This document shows positions 16,083 to 21,828 of a stretch of 22,859 bases of DNA, piece after piece. The notes under the pieces were generated by a model. The model was not told the origin of the DNA. It made no database searches and saw nothing but the letters and a program-made list of their open reading frames with translations. The stretch is from a virus. Both the position numbers and the translations under genes were made by a program. The stretch is taken from positions 1 to 22,859 of IMG/VR virus record IMGVR_UViG_3300037189_002259. One strand, 5' to 3'. Each line of letters begins with the position of its first letter. Within the stretch, counting starts at the first letter, position 1.

Positions 16083-16551
16083 TAGCACGCTTTCTAGCAA
16101 CAGACTTTCTGAACTGTTCCATCTCTGATTCAACCTTCACTGCTTGCAAACCAAGTCTTGACCTGTCCACTGGTGTCAGACCTAACGCACAGATAACACT
16201 GAAGCGTGACTTCTCCAGATTGCGTAGTGCTGCTCTATCGTGATAGTCACCATCAACAATCACCTGTGTGCGCAACGCTGCATATTCTTCTGTCATCTCG
16301 CACAACATCTGCACAAGTTCAACATCAGTGTCAGGTCTAATCCACACAGCAGAAGATGACCACAACGAATCCCACAATTGCGCACCAACACCACCAGCAA
16401 TCAACGGTCTGATTGGTTGTGGCACACCAGCGTTCTTTGCGTCAATCGTTCCAGCAACAATCGCCAGTTCAGCCTTGCTTGCCTGACCCAATCTTGCTTT
16501 CACTTCAGCAGGTTTCTTATTCCTGCCACCACTGTTTCTTGTTCCAGCCAT
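16072..16551 (-). CDS. Terminase small subunit
   Basis: A 159-aa protein from ATG 16551, which has an AGAAGG ribosome site; the longer frame upstream runs through the intergenic signals and is rejected. It begins AGTRNSGGRNKKPAEVKARLG, a basic, Gly-rich start typical of P27-like small terminases, followed by helices (AELAIVAGTID, then VQMLCEMTEEYAAL and DRAALRNLEKSRFSVICALGL). Its role in the family is to bind the packaging site and load the large subunit. Identification rests on position and pattern. Confidence 0.85.
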   Translation of the reverse strand: MAGTRNSGGRNKKPAEVKARLGQASKAELAIVAGTIDAKNAGVPQPIRPLIAGGVGAQLWDSLWSSSAVWIRPDTDVELVQMLCEMTEEYAALRTQVIVDGDYHDRAALRNLEKSRFSVICALGLTPVDRSRLGLQAVKVESEMEQFRKSVARKRANEA

Positions 16552-16564
16552 GAGCCTTCTCTCT

Positions 16565-16576
16565 CTGTCCTGTTCT
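16565..16576 (-). repeat. Start-associated leader repeat, family A, copy at small terminase
   Basis: AGAACAGGACAG on the minus strand, 14 bases before the terminase small subunit ATG. Identical to the copies before gpG and the Myb-like gene. Confidence 0.55.
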
Positions 16577-16683
16577 CTCTCTTGCGTAGCGATAAGCGCA
16601 ACGCCTATTTGCTGACATTGTACGCAAAGAGACGGGGCAGGGGTGAAGAAGAACCCCACCCTAGAAAATCGCATAGGCATGGG

Positions 16684-16698
16684 GGCATCAGTGATGCC
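16684..16698. promoter_or_regulatory. 15-bp perfect palindrome GGCATCAgTGATGCC
   Basis: Two 7-base arms around a single central G in the gap upstream of the terminase genes. It could be an operator for a dimeric DNA-binding protein or part of the packaging site. There are no other copies that I noticed. Confidence 0.4.
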
Positions 16699-16733
16699 TG
16701 TCAGACGCTCTGTGTGGGTCTGTGCTGCGACTT

Positions 16734-16759
16734 GGGGTGGGGTGTGGGGTGTGGGTGGG
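16734..16759 (+). other. G-quadruplex motif
   Basis: Five G-runs on the plus strand (16734-16737, 16739-16742, 16746-16749, 16753-16755, 16757-16759) separated by loops of 1, 3, 3 and 1 bases. This meets the usual G3+N1-7 rule. It ends one base before the stop codon of the HNH gene (coding strand minus), so the transcript is C-rich here and the DNA, not the RNA, would fold. Confidence 0.7.
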
Positions 16760-16760
16760 T

Positions 16761-17069
16761 CTAGGTGGTTCTGTTCCCCCTACGGCTGTTGCAGGTTCTG
16801 TGTGCTGGAAGTAGTGGTGAGTTCAGGTCTGCTGGTATCAGGTGGTCTGCTGTCCAAGGGTCATCTGCTCTTGTTCCTTCTCCACAGAGCCAACACACCT
16901 GTGCTGTGTCCCTGACCTGCTTGGCAACTCTGCGATACTCAGAGTCATAGTGGCGTTTGTCCCTGTGGCGTTGGCGTTGGTTGTTGCGTTGCAGTTCGCA
17001 TTTGTCGCAGCGTGATGGGTTGTGGTGCATCGTTCCACAGGTGAGACAGGTGCGTGGTGGTCTAGGCAT
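16761..17069 (-). CDS. HNH endonuclease beside the terminase
   Basis: A 102-aa protein from ATG 17069 (MPRPPRTCLTCG); the longer frame to 17186 would overlap the preceding gene. Two Cys pairs at the N-terminus (CLTCG, CDKCE) and another later (CWLCG) can bind zinc. The catalytic part reads TADHLIPADLNSPLLPAHRTC followed by NSRRG, with the DH, the central Asn and the terminal His/Asn of the HNH fold. Free-standing HNH proteins encoded next to the terminase assist cohesive-end cleavage in HK97-type phages. It starts eight bases inside the end of the previous gene. Confidence 0.88.
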   Translation of the reverse strand: MPRPPRTCLTCGTMHHNPSRCDKCELQRNNQRQRHRDKRHYDSEYRRVAKQVRDTAQVCWLCGEGTRADDPWTADHLIPADLNSPLLPAHRTCNSRRGNRTT

Positions 17070-17292
17070 CAGTGTTGCTTTGTTGTTGGTTGTTGATGCG
17101 TGTGTGCAGGTAGGTGTTGCCACAGTGCCAGATGACTTGCCATTCAGGTAGGTCAGGTACTGATGGCTTGTCACTGACAAGTTCAATCAGTTCTGGTTCT
17201 TGTGGGTAGTGGCAGATTGGGCAGCGTTGCGCTGTGATTGTGATTGGTTCTGTTGCGCGCAGATAAGCGTTGCGTGTTTCTTCAATGTCCAT
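17062..17292 (-). CDS. 76-aa zinc-finger-like hypothetical protein
   Basis: The ATG at 17292 shares one base with the previous stop (TGATG). The protein has a Cys-x2-Cys-His set (CPICHYPQEPE) and a later WHCGNTYLHTR, suggesting a single zinc site in a domain of about 45 residues. The end is polar (NNQQQSNTDA). The family is not recognised. It sits in a run of small genes ahead of the HNH gene, and a DNA- or protein-binding role is only a guess. Confidence 0.65.
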   Translation of the reverse strand: MDIEETRNAYLRATEPITITAQRCPICHYPQEPELIELVSDKPSVPDLPEWQVIWHCGNTYLHTRINNQQQSNTDA

Positions 17293-17639
17293 CACGCATC
17301 AACCAGTTCATCTTCACAGCAGTCTTGGTAGAAGTCCTGACCCCAAATCTCTATGGGGTGATAACCCAAACGCATACACCATTCATCAGCGTTGTAGATG
17401 TCTATTCCAAAGCGTGACCACTTTGAAATCAGGTTGGTGTTGATAGCACCATGCCGATTGTCTTTGATAAGTCTTGCAACAAACACTGTGCCATCAAGCC
17501 TGATGCGTTTGTTGTCGCTCTTTGGTCTGAAGTGTTTGCGTTGTTCTGATGCTGCTTGCTTGCAGATGTCGCATCTGCATTGGCGGTAGCGGTACATGCT
17601 GATTCCATGTTCAGTGATGTCTTTGATTTGTTTTGCCAT
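17292..17639 (-). CDS. 115-aa Cys-containing protein of the small-gene cluster
   Basis: Starts at ATG 17639 (MAKQIKDITEHG) behind the repeated CAAAGGAAACC ribosome leader; the longer frame to 17699 lacks such a site. Residues about 10-40 (HGISMYRYRQCRCDICKQA) match a pattern common in actinobacteriophage proteins: HG-x-Y-x-GCRC-x2-C, then AA. The middle contains RIRLDG, and the C-terminus WCMRLGYHPIEIWGQDFY is again a familiar phage ending (LGxHPxEIWG). Probably a small zinc-binding DNA-associated protein; no activity can be named. Confidence 0.7.
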   Translation of the reverse strand: MAKQIKDITEHGISMYRYRQCRCDICKQAASEQRKHFRPKSDNKRIRLDGTVFVARLIKDNRHGAINTNLISKWSRFGIDIYNADEWCMRLGYHPIEIWGQDFYQDCCEDELVDA

Positions 17640-17718
17640 TGTTGGTTTCCTTTGGTGTTGGGTAGTTGGGGCATACACACTGCCACAGCAGTTGGTCACA
17701 GCGTGTGCATCTGGTCAT
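17611..17718 (-). CDS. 35-aa Cys-rich micro-protein
   Basis: A micro-frame that begins in an ATGA overlap with the stop of the 96-aa gene and fills the gap to the next gene, ending 29 bases inside it. The sequence starts MTRCTRCDQLLWQCVCPNYP, with four Cys arranged as C-x2-C-x7-C-x-C, a plausible zinc knuckle. Its later codons encode the ribosome leader of the next gene. The coupling and Cys pattern favour a real gene, but the short length keeps this uncertain. Confidence 0.45.
   Translation of the reverse strand: MTRCTRCDQLLWQCVCPNYPTPKETNNGKTNQRHH
17640..17654 (-). repeat. Start-associated leader repeat, family B, shortened copy
   Basis: CAAAGGAAACCAACA on the minus strand directly before an ATG. 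It lacks two bases of the 17-base form found before the genes at 18900 and 19438. Core CAAAGGAAACC with an AAAGG ribosome site. Confidence 0.6.
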
Positions 17719-18005
17719 TGTTCTTTCAGCCATTCTTCAAGTTGGTCTATCCCATTAGGGGTGATGTTCAGTATCTCCCAACCATTCACCATCTTTGCGA
17801 AATCACGCAATGTGGTTCTGCGTCTTATCTGACCTGCATACATTGCTGCGCGCCAGCACAGATAAGCAAAGTCCATTGCTGTTGGGTCTGCCATCGCTGC
17901 CAGTGTCTTACCTGACCATTGTTCCCAATCGGCGCAGACTTGCAGTGTGATTGGTAGTAGCCAGACATCGCCGTTGATGGTTGTGACTTGTGCGTGCATT
18001 GCCAT
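17715..18005 (-). CDS. 96-aa protein resembling a tail assembly chaperone
   Basis: TGATG coupling with the upstream gene places the start at 18005. The pattern (VWLLPITLQVCADWEQWSG, then AMDFAYLCWRAAMYAG and RDFAKMVNGWEIL) lines up loosely with gpG of this phage, which has FERTW, DIAWLAWKT and FDIWLEKVETIDV. The shared order is aromatic/acid helix, D-x-A-aromatic-L-x-W, and F-x3-V. Tail chaperones usually lie beside the tape measure, but this gene is about 10 kb away in the small-gene cluster. Homology is suggested, not shown; it may be a co-opted chaperone fold or chance likeness. Confidence 0.55.
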   Translation of the reverse strand: MAMHAQVTTINGDVWLLPITLQVCADWEQWSGKTLAAMADPTAMDFAYLCWRAAMYAGQIRRRTTLRDFAKMVNGWEILNITPNGIDQLEEWLKEQ

Positions 18006-18172
18006 CAGCGTTGGCGTGTTAGGCGTGCGATTTCATCACGCAGTTGATGGTTCTGCTGGTGTAGTTCTCGCACGCGCTGCCTGTTGTGTTCTGCTTCTAG
18101 TGCGCGTTGGCGTACTGCTTCAAAGATGAAGCCACCAATGATGAACACGCTGAAGATGATGATGAATCCCAT
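18005..18172 (-). CDS. 55-aa one-pass membrane coiled-coil protein
   Basis: A short frame between the Myb-like gene and the chaperone-like gene, six bases after one and overlapping the other by one base. Residues 2-18 are a hydrophobic helix (GFIIIFSVFIIGGFIF). The rest is a charged heptad helix (VRQRALEAEHNRQRVRELHQ, then QLRDEIARL). This anchor-plus-coiled-coil layout resembles inner-membrane spanins or division-type membrane proteins, but it is not in the lysis region. The function is unknown. Confidence 0.65.
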   Translation of the reverse strand: MGFIIIFSVFIIGGFIFEAVRQRALEAEHNRQRVRELHQQNHQLRDEIARLTRQR

Positions 18173-18178
18173 TGGTTA

Positions 18179-18655
18179 TCAGTTCTTTCTATTTTTCAGG
18201 ATATTGACACGCTGCATACATGCACCGACACTGCGACCAAGCACATCTGCAATGTGAACATTGGGTTCATTGGCTTTGACCATGCGCATCAGTTTCTTGT
18301 CATCTGCTGTTGTCCAAGGTTGGTTGCGCTTTGCTGTGTTGATTGGTGTGCGCTTGATTGGCTTCAACTGCATCGCAGGCTTGACTGGTGTTGCTGATGT
18401 GACTGTGTTGTTGATGACTGGCACTGGCTTCAACGCTGAAGCAATCGTGCGTGCTGTCTTGTCAATCAGTTCTTGTTCTGCTTTTGGCAGTGATTCAAAC
18501 CAGTGTGATTCCCACAAGGCAAGTGGTGCGTTCAGTGATTTCTTCAGGGTCACTACTGACCTGCGCATACCTTCATTTTCTGCGCGCAGCATCTTTACTG
18601 CTAGGTCTAGCGCAGTGATTTCTTTGCGCAGGTTGTTTGTGGTTTTGATTCTCAT
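18179..18655 (-). CDS. Coiled-coil protein with C-terminal Myb/SANT-like DNA-binding domain
   Basis: A 158-aa protein with an N-terminal coiled coil (about 8-45: LRKEITALDLAVKMLRAENE), a middle amphipathic part (LWESHWFESLPKAEQELI), a Pro/Thr/Val-rich linker and a C-terminal domain from W114. That domain reads WTTADDKKLMRMVKAN, then HIADVLGRSVGACMQRVNIL. This matches a three-helix Myb/SANT-like fold, with W at the start of helix 1, L..M in helix 1 and R-x-V-x3-x-R in the recognition helix. It is probably a dimeric DNA-binding regulator. It is the best candidate in the window to bind the palindromes at 16684 or 19869, although that pairing is untested. Confidence 0.7.
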   Translation of the reverse strand: MRIKTTNNLRKEITALDLAVKMLRAENEGMRRSVVTLKKSLNAPLALWESHWFESLPKAEQELIDKTARTIASALKPVPVINNTVTSATPVKPAMQLKPIKRTPINTAKRNQPWTTADDKKLMRMVKANEPNVHIADVLGRSVGACMQRVNILKNRKN

Positions 18656-18659
18656 TGTT

Positions 18660-18671
18660 CTGTCCTGTTCT
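18660..18671 (-). repeat. Start-associated leader repeat, family A, copy at Myb-like gene
   Basis: AGAACAGGACAG on the minus strand, 5 bases before an ACA-ATG-type start. Identical to the copies at 7924 and 16565. Confidence 0.6.
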
Positions 18672-18693
18672 ATTGTTATTTGATGAGACTTGT

Positions 18694-18900
18694 TTATCTA
18701 TTCAGTTTGATTTTGATGTTGCCTGATGTGAACGCTTTGAACCAGCGTTCTTCATTGATGATGGCTCTGGCTTCTTCCACTGTGAAGATTCCTTCAGCGA
18801 TTGGGTGTCCATCAACTGTTTCGTGAATGTCATATGCGCCATCAAAGCACCAGATGATGAAGCCACGATAGTTCCAGCGTTGTCCGTCATAATGTTTCAT
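18694..18900 (-). CDS. 68-aa hypothetical protein
   Basis: A 68-aa basic/aromatic protein beginning MKHYDGQRWNYRGFIIWCFD. A beta-hairpin-like half is followed by GHPIAEGIFTVEEARAIINE, a helix with the EG.F...EEAR..I pattern seen in small phage proteins of unknown role. The 17-base family B leader lies directly before the ATG. An overlapping frame in another register (18702-18890) is a shadow. Confidence 0.65.
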   Translation of the reverse strand: MKHYDGQRWNYRGFIIWCFDGAYDIHETVDGHPIAEGIFTVEEARAIINEERWFKAFTSGNIKIKLNR

Positions 18901-18917
18901 TGGTTTGGTTTCCTTTG
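18901..18917 (-). repeat. Start-associated leader repeat, family B
   Basis: CAAAGGAAACCAAACCA (minus strand), directly abutting the ATG at 18900. Identical base for base to 19439-19455. Confidence 0.7.
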
Positions 18918-18929
18918 ATTGTTGTTGTG

Positions 18930-19199
18930 TCAGTTGCTGTTGCGCAGGTGCTTGACCTGCTTCTTGATTGCTTTGATGATTGGTGCTTCCATGTCGCTGC
19001 CTAAGTCAAAACCAAAGGATTCAACTTTGTCTAGGAATGCGTACCAATCAATGCGTTCTTCATCTGACCACCAGCCTTCCCAGACAAGTTCAACAATGTC
19101 TGCAAGTGCTGGTGTCATCTCTGTGACTTTGGTGTAGTTGGTTTCCATATCAGGAATTGTATCACAGGTGCTGATGTGATTGGTGCATGGCTTCTTCAT
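18930..19199 (-). CDS. 89-aa acidic hypothetical protein
   Basis: I take the ATG at 19199, which shares a base with the previous stop (TGATG). ATG 19148 (METNYTK) is an alternative and starts with the repeated ATGGAAACCAAC motif of this cluster. The body is helical and acidic (TPALADIVELVWEGWWSDEE, then IDWYAFLDKVESFGFDLG) and ends basic (AIKKQVKHLRNSN). The family is not recognised. Confidence 0.6.
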   Translation of the reverse strand: MKKPCTNHISTCDTIPDMETNYTKVTEMTPALADIVELVWEGWWSDEERIDWYAFLDKVESFGFDLGSDMEAPIIKAIKKQVKHLRNSN

Positions 19200-19438
19200 C
19201 ACTTGCTGACTTTCTTGCTGATGATGCGTTGTGCTGTGCAGCCCCAATCAACAATCATGTCAAATCGGTCTGTGTGCATCAGATGCGCTGATGCTTCTGC
19301 TTGTTCCATGCGTGGTGTCACCACTGCGCTGAACTTGTCAATGATGCGTTCTGGCATCAATGGCATCAGTGTTTCAGCAAGACGCATCATCTGGTATTGG
19401 GTCTTGTAGTTGATTGATGTTGGCTGGTTGGTTTTCAT
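19199..19438 (-). CDS. 79-aa hypothetical protein
   Basis: Starts at ATG 19438 after the 17-base family B leader. The sequence MKTNQPTSINYKTQYQMMRL begins with the same ATG-A/G-AAACCAAC DNA as two neighbouring genes. The rest is helical (AETLMPLMPERIIDKFSAVV) with a basic end. There are no motifs I can name. The stop overlaps the next start by one base. Confidence 0.6.
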   Translation of the reverse strand: MKTNQPTSINYKTQYQMMRLAETLMPLMPERIIDKFSAVVTPRMEQAEASAHLMHTDRFDMIVDWGCTAQRIISKKVSK

Positions 19439-19455
19439 TGGTTTGGTTTCCTTTG
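19439..19455 (-). repeat. Start-associated leader repeat, family B
   Basis: CAAAGGAAACCAAACCA (minus strand), directly abutting the ATG at 19438; exact duplicate of 18901-18917. Confidence 0.7.
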
Positions 19456-19471
19456 TTAGTTGATGGGTGTG

Positions 19472-19864
19472 TCAGATTGATTCTTGCTGGCAATAGTCAC
19501 AAGCGTCATCAGTGCAAGTGATGAACAGTTGTTCATTTGACTTCAGCATCTTGATTGCGTTGCGCAGGTTCTTCATCAAGCGTGGTGCGCTGTAGTTGCC
19601 TGAATCAGATTCTGAACTGACCAGCAAGATGTGTTCAGTGAATGATTGTGTTTCACACTTGAACTTCTCAACAACATCAGCGTTGAATGTCTGGTTGTTG
19701 GTTGTTGCAATCTCAACATCATCAAAGCGTGTGAATGACAAGTTGAGTGATTCACACAAGTGTTCAAGTTCCCAACACAGGTCATCAACTTGTGATGCTG
19801 CTGAAACTTTGCCCAATGCGCCAATGCGCTTGCGCTGTGATGGTGGTGTCTGGTTGGTTTCCAT
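19472..19864 (-). CDS. 130-aa hypothetical protein, first gene of the small-gene cluster
   Basis: The start is set at ATG 19864 (METNQTPPSQRK) because it shares the ATGGAAACCAACCAG start with the MKTNQ gene. A GTG at 19891 would add nine residues and has AGATAG upstream, so it cannot be excluded. The protein has helical segments (QVDDLCWELEHLCESLNL), a polar middle with a Ser-rich SSESDSGNYS, and a Cys-containing end (ITCTDDACDYCQQES). The family is not recognised. The ATG sits just after an inverted repeat (19869-19900), so expression may respond to RNA structure or a bound protein. Confidence 0.6.
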   Translation of the reverse strand: METNQTPPSQRKRIGALGKVSAASQVDDLCWELEHLCESLNLSFTRFDDVEIATTNNQTFNADVVEKFKCETQSFTEHILLVSSESDSGNYSAPRLMKNLRNAIKMLKSNEQLFITCTDDACDYCQQESI

Positions 19865-19868
19865 ACCT

Positions 19869-19966
19869 GTCAGATTAGCACCACTAATCACCTATCTGAC
19901 GCATTTGGGGCAGATTTCTTTCTAGCCCCTAGAAGGCTTGCTAATGGCTGTGGGCTGGTTCAGCCC
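19869..19966. promoter_or_regulatory. Cluster of three inverted repeats before the small-gene cluster
   Basis: First, GTCAGAT/ATCTGAC arms at 19869-19875 and 19894-19900 enclose a second stem, GATTAG/CTAATC (19873-19878 and 19884-19889). Second, GGGGC-AGA/TCT-A-GCCCC at 19907-19929 gives an 8-bp stem with one bulge. Third, GGGCT/AGCCC at 19952-19956 and 19962-19966 has a 5-base loop. None has a U-run, so a classic terminator is not evident. The 153-base gap between methyltransferase and small-gene cluster is therefore probably regulatory. Confidence 0.45.
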
Positions 19967-20017
19967 CTTCCAGCCCCCAAGAACGCTCACAGGGCTTCCT
20001 GTGCGCTCTGGCAGGGT

Positions 20018-21352
20018 CTAGAACAGGGTTGGCTGCTCAGGCTCTCTAGGTTGCTTCAAAGCCCACTCAACACGGGCATTGATGATGGGCAGGTAATCGG
20101 CTGTCAGTTCCATGCCGATGCTGTTGAACCCTTCCAGCACTGCTGCCACCAGTGTTGTACCTGACCCTGTGAAGGGGTCTAGAACTGTTCCGTTGGGTGG
20201 TGTCACCAATCTGACTAGGTAACGCATCAGCGCAATTGGTTTCACAGTGGGGTGAAAGTTCTGTGTTGGCTGGAATCTTCCAAACGGATTCCCACTGTCA
20301 CCTTCTAATGCTTTCTCCATGTGATTTGGTCTGAAGTTTGCTGCTGCTTTCCATTCAGCAGGCATTCCTTCCAAGCCTGCGTTGCGTTCAGCCTTGCTTG
20401 CCTTAGCGCAATAGAAGAAGCGTGCAGCAGAACCATCATCACCGTATCCCAAATCATTCATTGCTGGTTTTTTGTTTTCACCACCAAATGTGTTGCCACC
20501 ACTATTGCGCCTAATTGCTGTTCCACCTTTGGTGTCGGGGAATAGTGCAAGCACTTCTTCTGAACCATCATGAATAAAGTTCGCAGGGAATCTTCCAAGT
20601 TCTTTCAGTTTTGCTAATGCTTCCTGCTGTGCAGGTGATTCAAGAACCCTGCTGCGATACTCATCATCTGTTTCGCCTTCTCTGCGTGTAGCAAGTTTCT
20701 GAATTGGTCTGCCAACAACATTGTCAAAGTTGTCTGTTGTTTCCACCCTGCACCCATCAATGTTGATGCCACCAACACCATGCTTCAAAACATTGTTTGC
20801 CACTGTTCCGTCAATCGGTTTCCTAGCCATCACAATTGGTTCATGCGCTGGTTTCAACGCTGTACCCCAACCAGACCACTGCTGCGCTTCATCAGTAGCA
20901 GGTGCAGTAATCAGTTCTACTTCACCTGCACTTGCATTCATCTTGATGTTTGATGCTGATGAGTTTGCTCTTTGTTTTTTTTCACCAATCACTGTGCGTT
21001 CTGCACCAGCAGCCTTGTCAATCGCTTTGCTGATGTCTAATGACTTGGGAAAGCCAGAGCCATACACCCACATAATCTGGTCACGGATTTCAAACCCTGC
21101 ATCTTCAATCGCCACAACCATTCTGTGATAAGTGCGTGAACCACTGAACGCAAGAAGATGCCCACCAGACTTCAACACACGCAAACATTCAGACCACAGT
21201 TCAACACTGTATGCAATACCTGTGCTGTCCCATTTCTTACCCATGAACCCAAGTTCGTATGGTGGGTCAGTGACAATGGAATCAATGCTGTTGTCTGGCA
21301 GTGTGCGCAACAAGTCAAGGTTGTTGCCGTGAAGGATTCGTGGTGTGTTCAT
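20018..21352 (-). CDS. Orphan DNA methyltransferase, beta-class (N6-A or N4-C)
   Basis: A 444-aa protein from ATG 21352 (MNTPRILHGNN) with AGAAAG upstream; the longer frame to 21424 overlaps the previous gene. Catalytic motif IV DPPY is at residues 29-32, within TDPPYELGFMGKKWD. The SAM-binding FTGSGT is at 394-399, inside VLDPFTGSGTTLVAAVL. Motif IV ahead of motif I defines the beta class of amino-methyltransferases. Between them lies a long variable part that should hold the target-recognition domain. No restriction enzyme gene is adjacent. The recognised site cannot be read from sequence. It may protect phage DNA from host restriction. Confidence 0.9.
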   Translation of the reverse strand: MNTPRILHGNNLDLLRTLPDNSIDSIVTDPPYELGFMGKKWDSTGIAYSVELWSECLRVLKSGGHLLAFSGSRTYHRMVVAIEDAGFEIRDQIMWVYGSGFPKSLDISKAIDKAAGAERTVIGEKKQRANSSASNIKMNASAGEVELITAPATDEAQQWSGWGTALKPAHEPIVMARKPIDGTVANNVLKHGVGGINIDGCRVETTDNFDNVVGRPIQKLATRREGETDDEYRSRVLESPAQQEALAKLKELGRFPANFIHDGSEEVLALFPDTKGGTAIRRNSGGNTFGGENKKPAMNDLGYGDDGSAARFFYCAKASKAERNAGLEGMPAEWKAAANFRPNHMEKALEGDSGNPFGRFQPTQNFHPTVKPIALMRYLVRLVTPPNGTVLDPFTGSGTTLVAAVLEGFNSIGMELTADYLPIINARVEWALKQPREPEQPTLF

Positions 21353-21372
21353 CAGTGCTGTCTTTCTGGTGG

Positions 21373-21828
21373 TTAGTTTTCGCCGTAGAACGCTTCTAGG
21401 GCTGGTGCAATTATTTCTGCCCATACTGACAGACGCACCATCACCAACCCATCAGACCAGCCATCAGGCATCAGGACAGCGCGTGTGGGTTTGCGTCTAT
21501 TGCCAAAGTCAGGTGCGTTAGAAAGCACTTGCTGTTCAATGCGTAACCATGCAGTGACAGCAGGTTGAATCTGTTTGCCTGCTTTCACTTCATTGGCAAA
21601 CATTGATTGCCAGCGTTCTTCATTGCCATCACCAAACTTGTGTGACGCACCAACACCAAGTTGCTTGCGTGCTGTCCGTTGCTTGCTCAATCCTTTGCGC
21701 CGATTGCGTGCGCCCCTGCAACGATTGCACACACAGCCACGCACATGACGCTGGTTGGTGATGTTGCCAAACAGACCACAGCCACATGGGCAGTCACCTT
21801 TTCTGGCTGGTTGTTCTTCTGTGGTCAT
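21373..21828 (-). CDS. Zinc-knuckle protein with PD-(D/E)XK-like nuclease core
   Basis: A 151-aa protein. The ATG at 21828 overlaps the previous stop (ATGA), so I reject the upstream TTG. The N-terminus carries a dense Cys/His set (C13, C15, C17, H28, C32, C34, C37) followed by a basic RNRRKG. Further on, NEERW (E70/E71) and NEVKAGKQ (E80-V-K82) fit the E...ExK layout of PD-(D/E)XK nucleases. The ending PDGWSDGLVMVRLSVW resembles phage Holliday-junction-resolvase-like proteins. A DNA nuclease with zinc-assisted binding is my best reading; the specificity is unknown. Confidence 0.55.
   Translation of the reverse strand: MTTEEQPARKGDCPCGCGLFGNITNQRHVRGCVCNRCRGARNRRKGLSKQRTARKQLGVGASHKFGDGNEERWQSMFANEVKAGKQIQPAVTAWLRIEQQVLSNAPDFGNRRKPTRAVLMPDGWSDGLVMVRLSVWAEIIAPALEAFYGEN

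Larger units (their letters stand above)
16552..16760 (-). promoter_or_regulatory. Structured gap before the terminase operon (possible genome end and late promoter)
   Basis: This 209-base gap is the longest non-coding stretch in the window. From the HNH side it holds a G-quadruplex motif (16734-16759), a 15-bp palindrome (16684-16698) and a hairpin (GGGGT/ACCCC at 16640-16644 and 16653-16657). A TACAAT box follows (16622..16617, minus strand, no good -35), then a GA-rich leader before the small terminase. HNH and terminase genes flank it. A cos site and the late promoter are the natural candidates, but no specific cut sequence can be named. Confidence 0.45.

Noticed and set aside
16617-16622. 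TACAAT as a late promoter -10 box
   Set aside because: No acceptable -35 sequence at 16-18 bases; kept only as a note in the gap feature.
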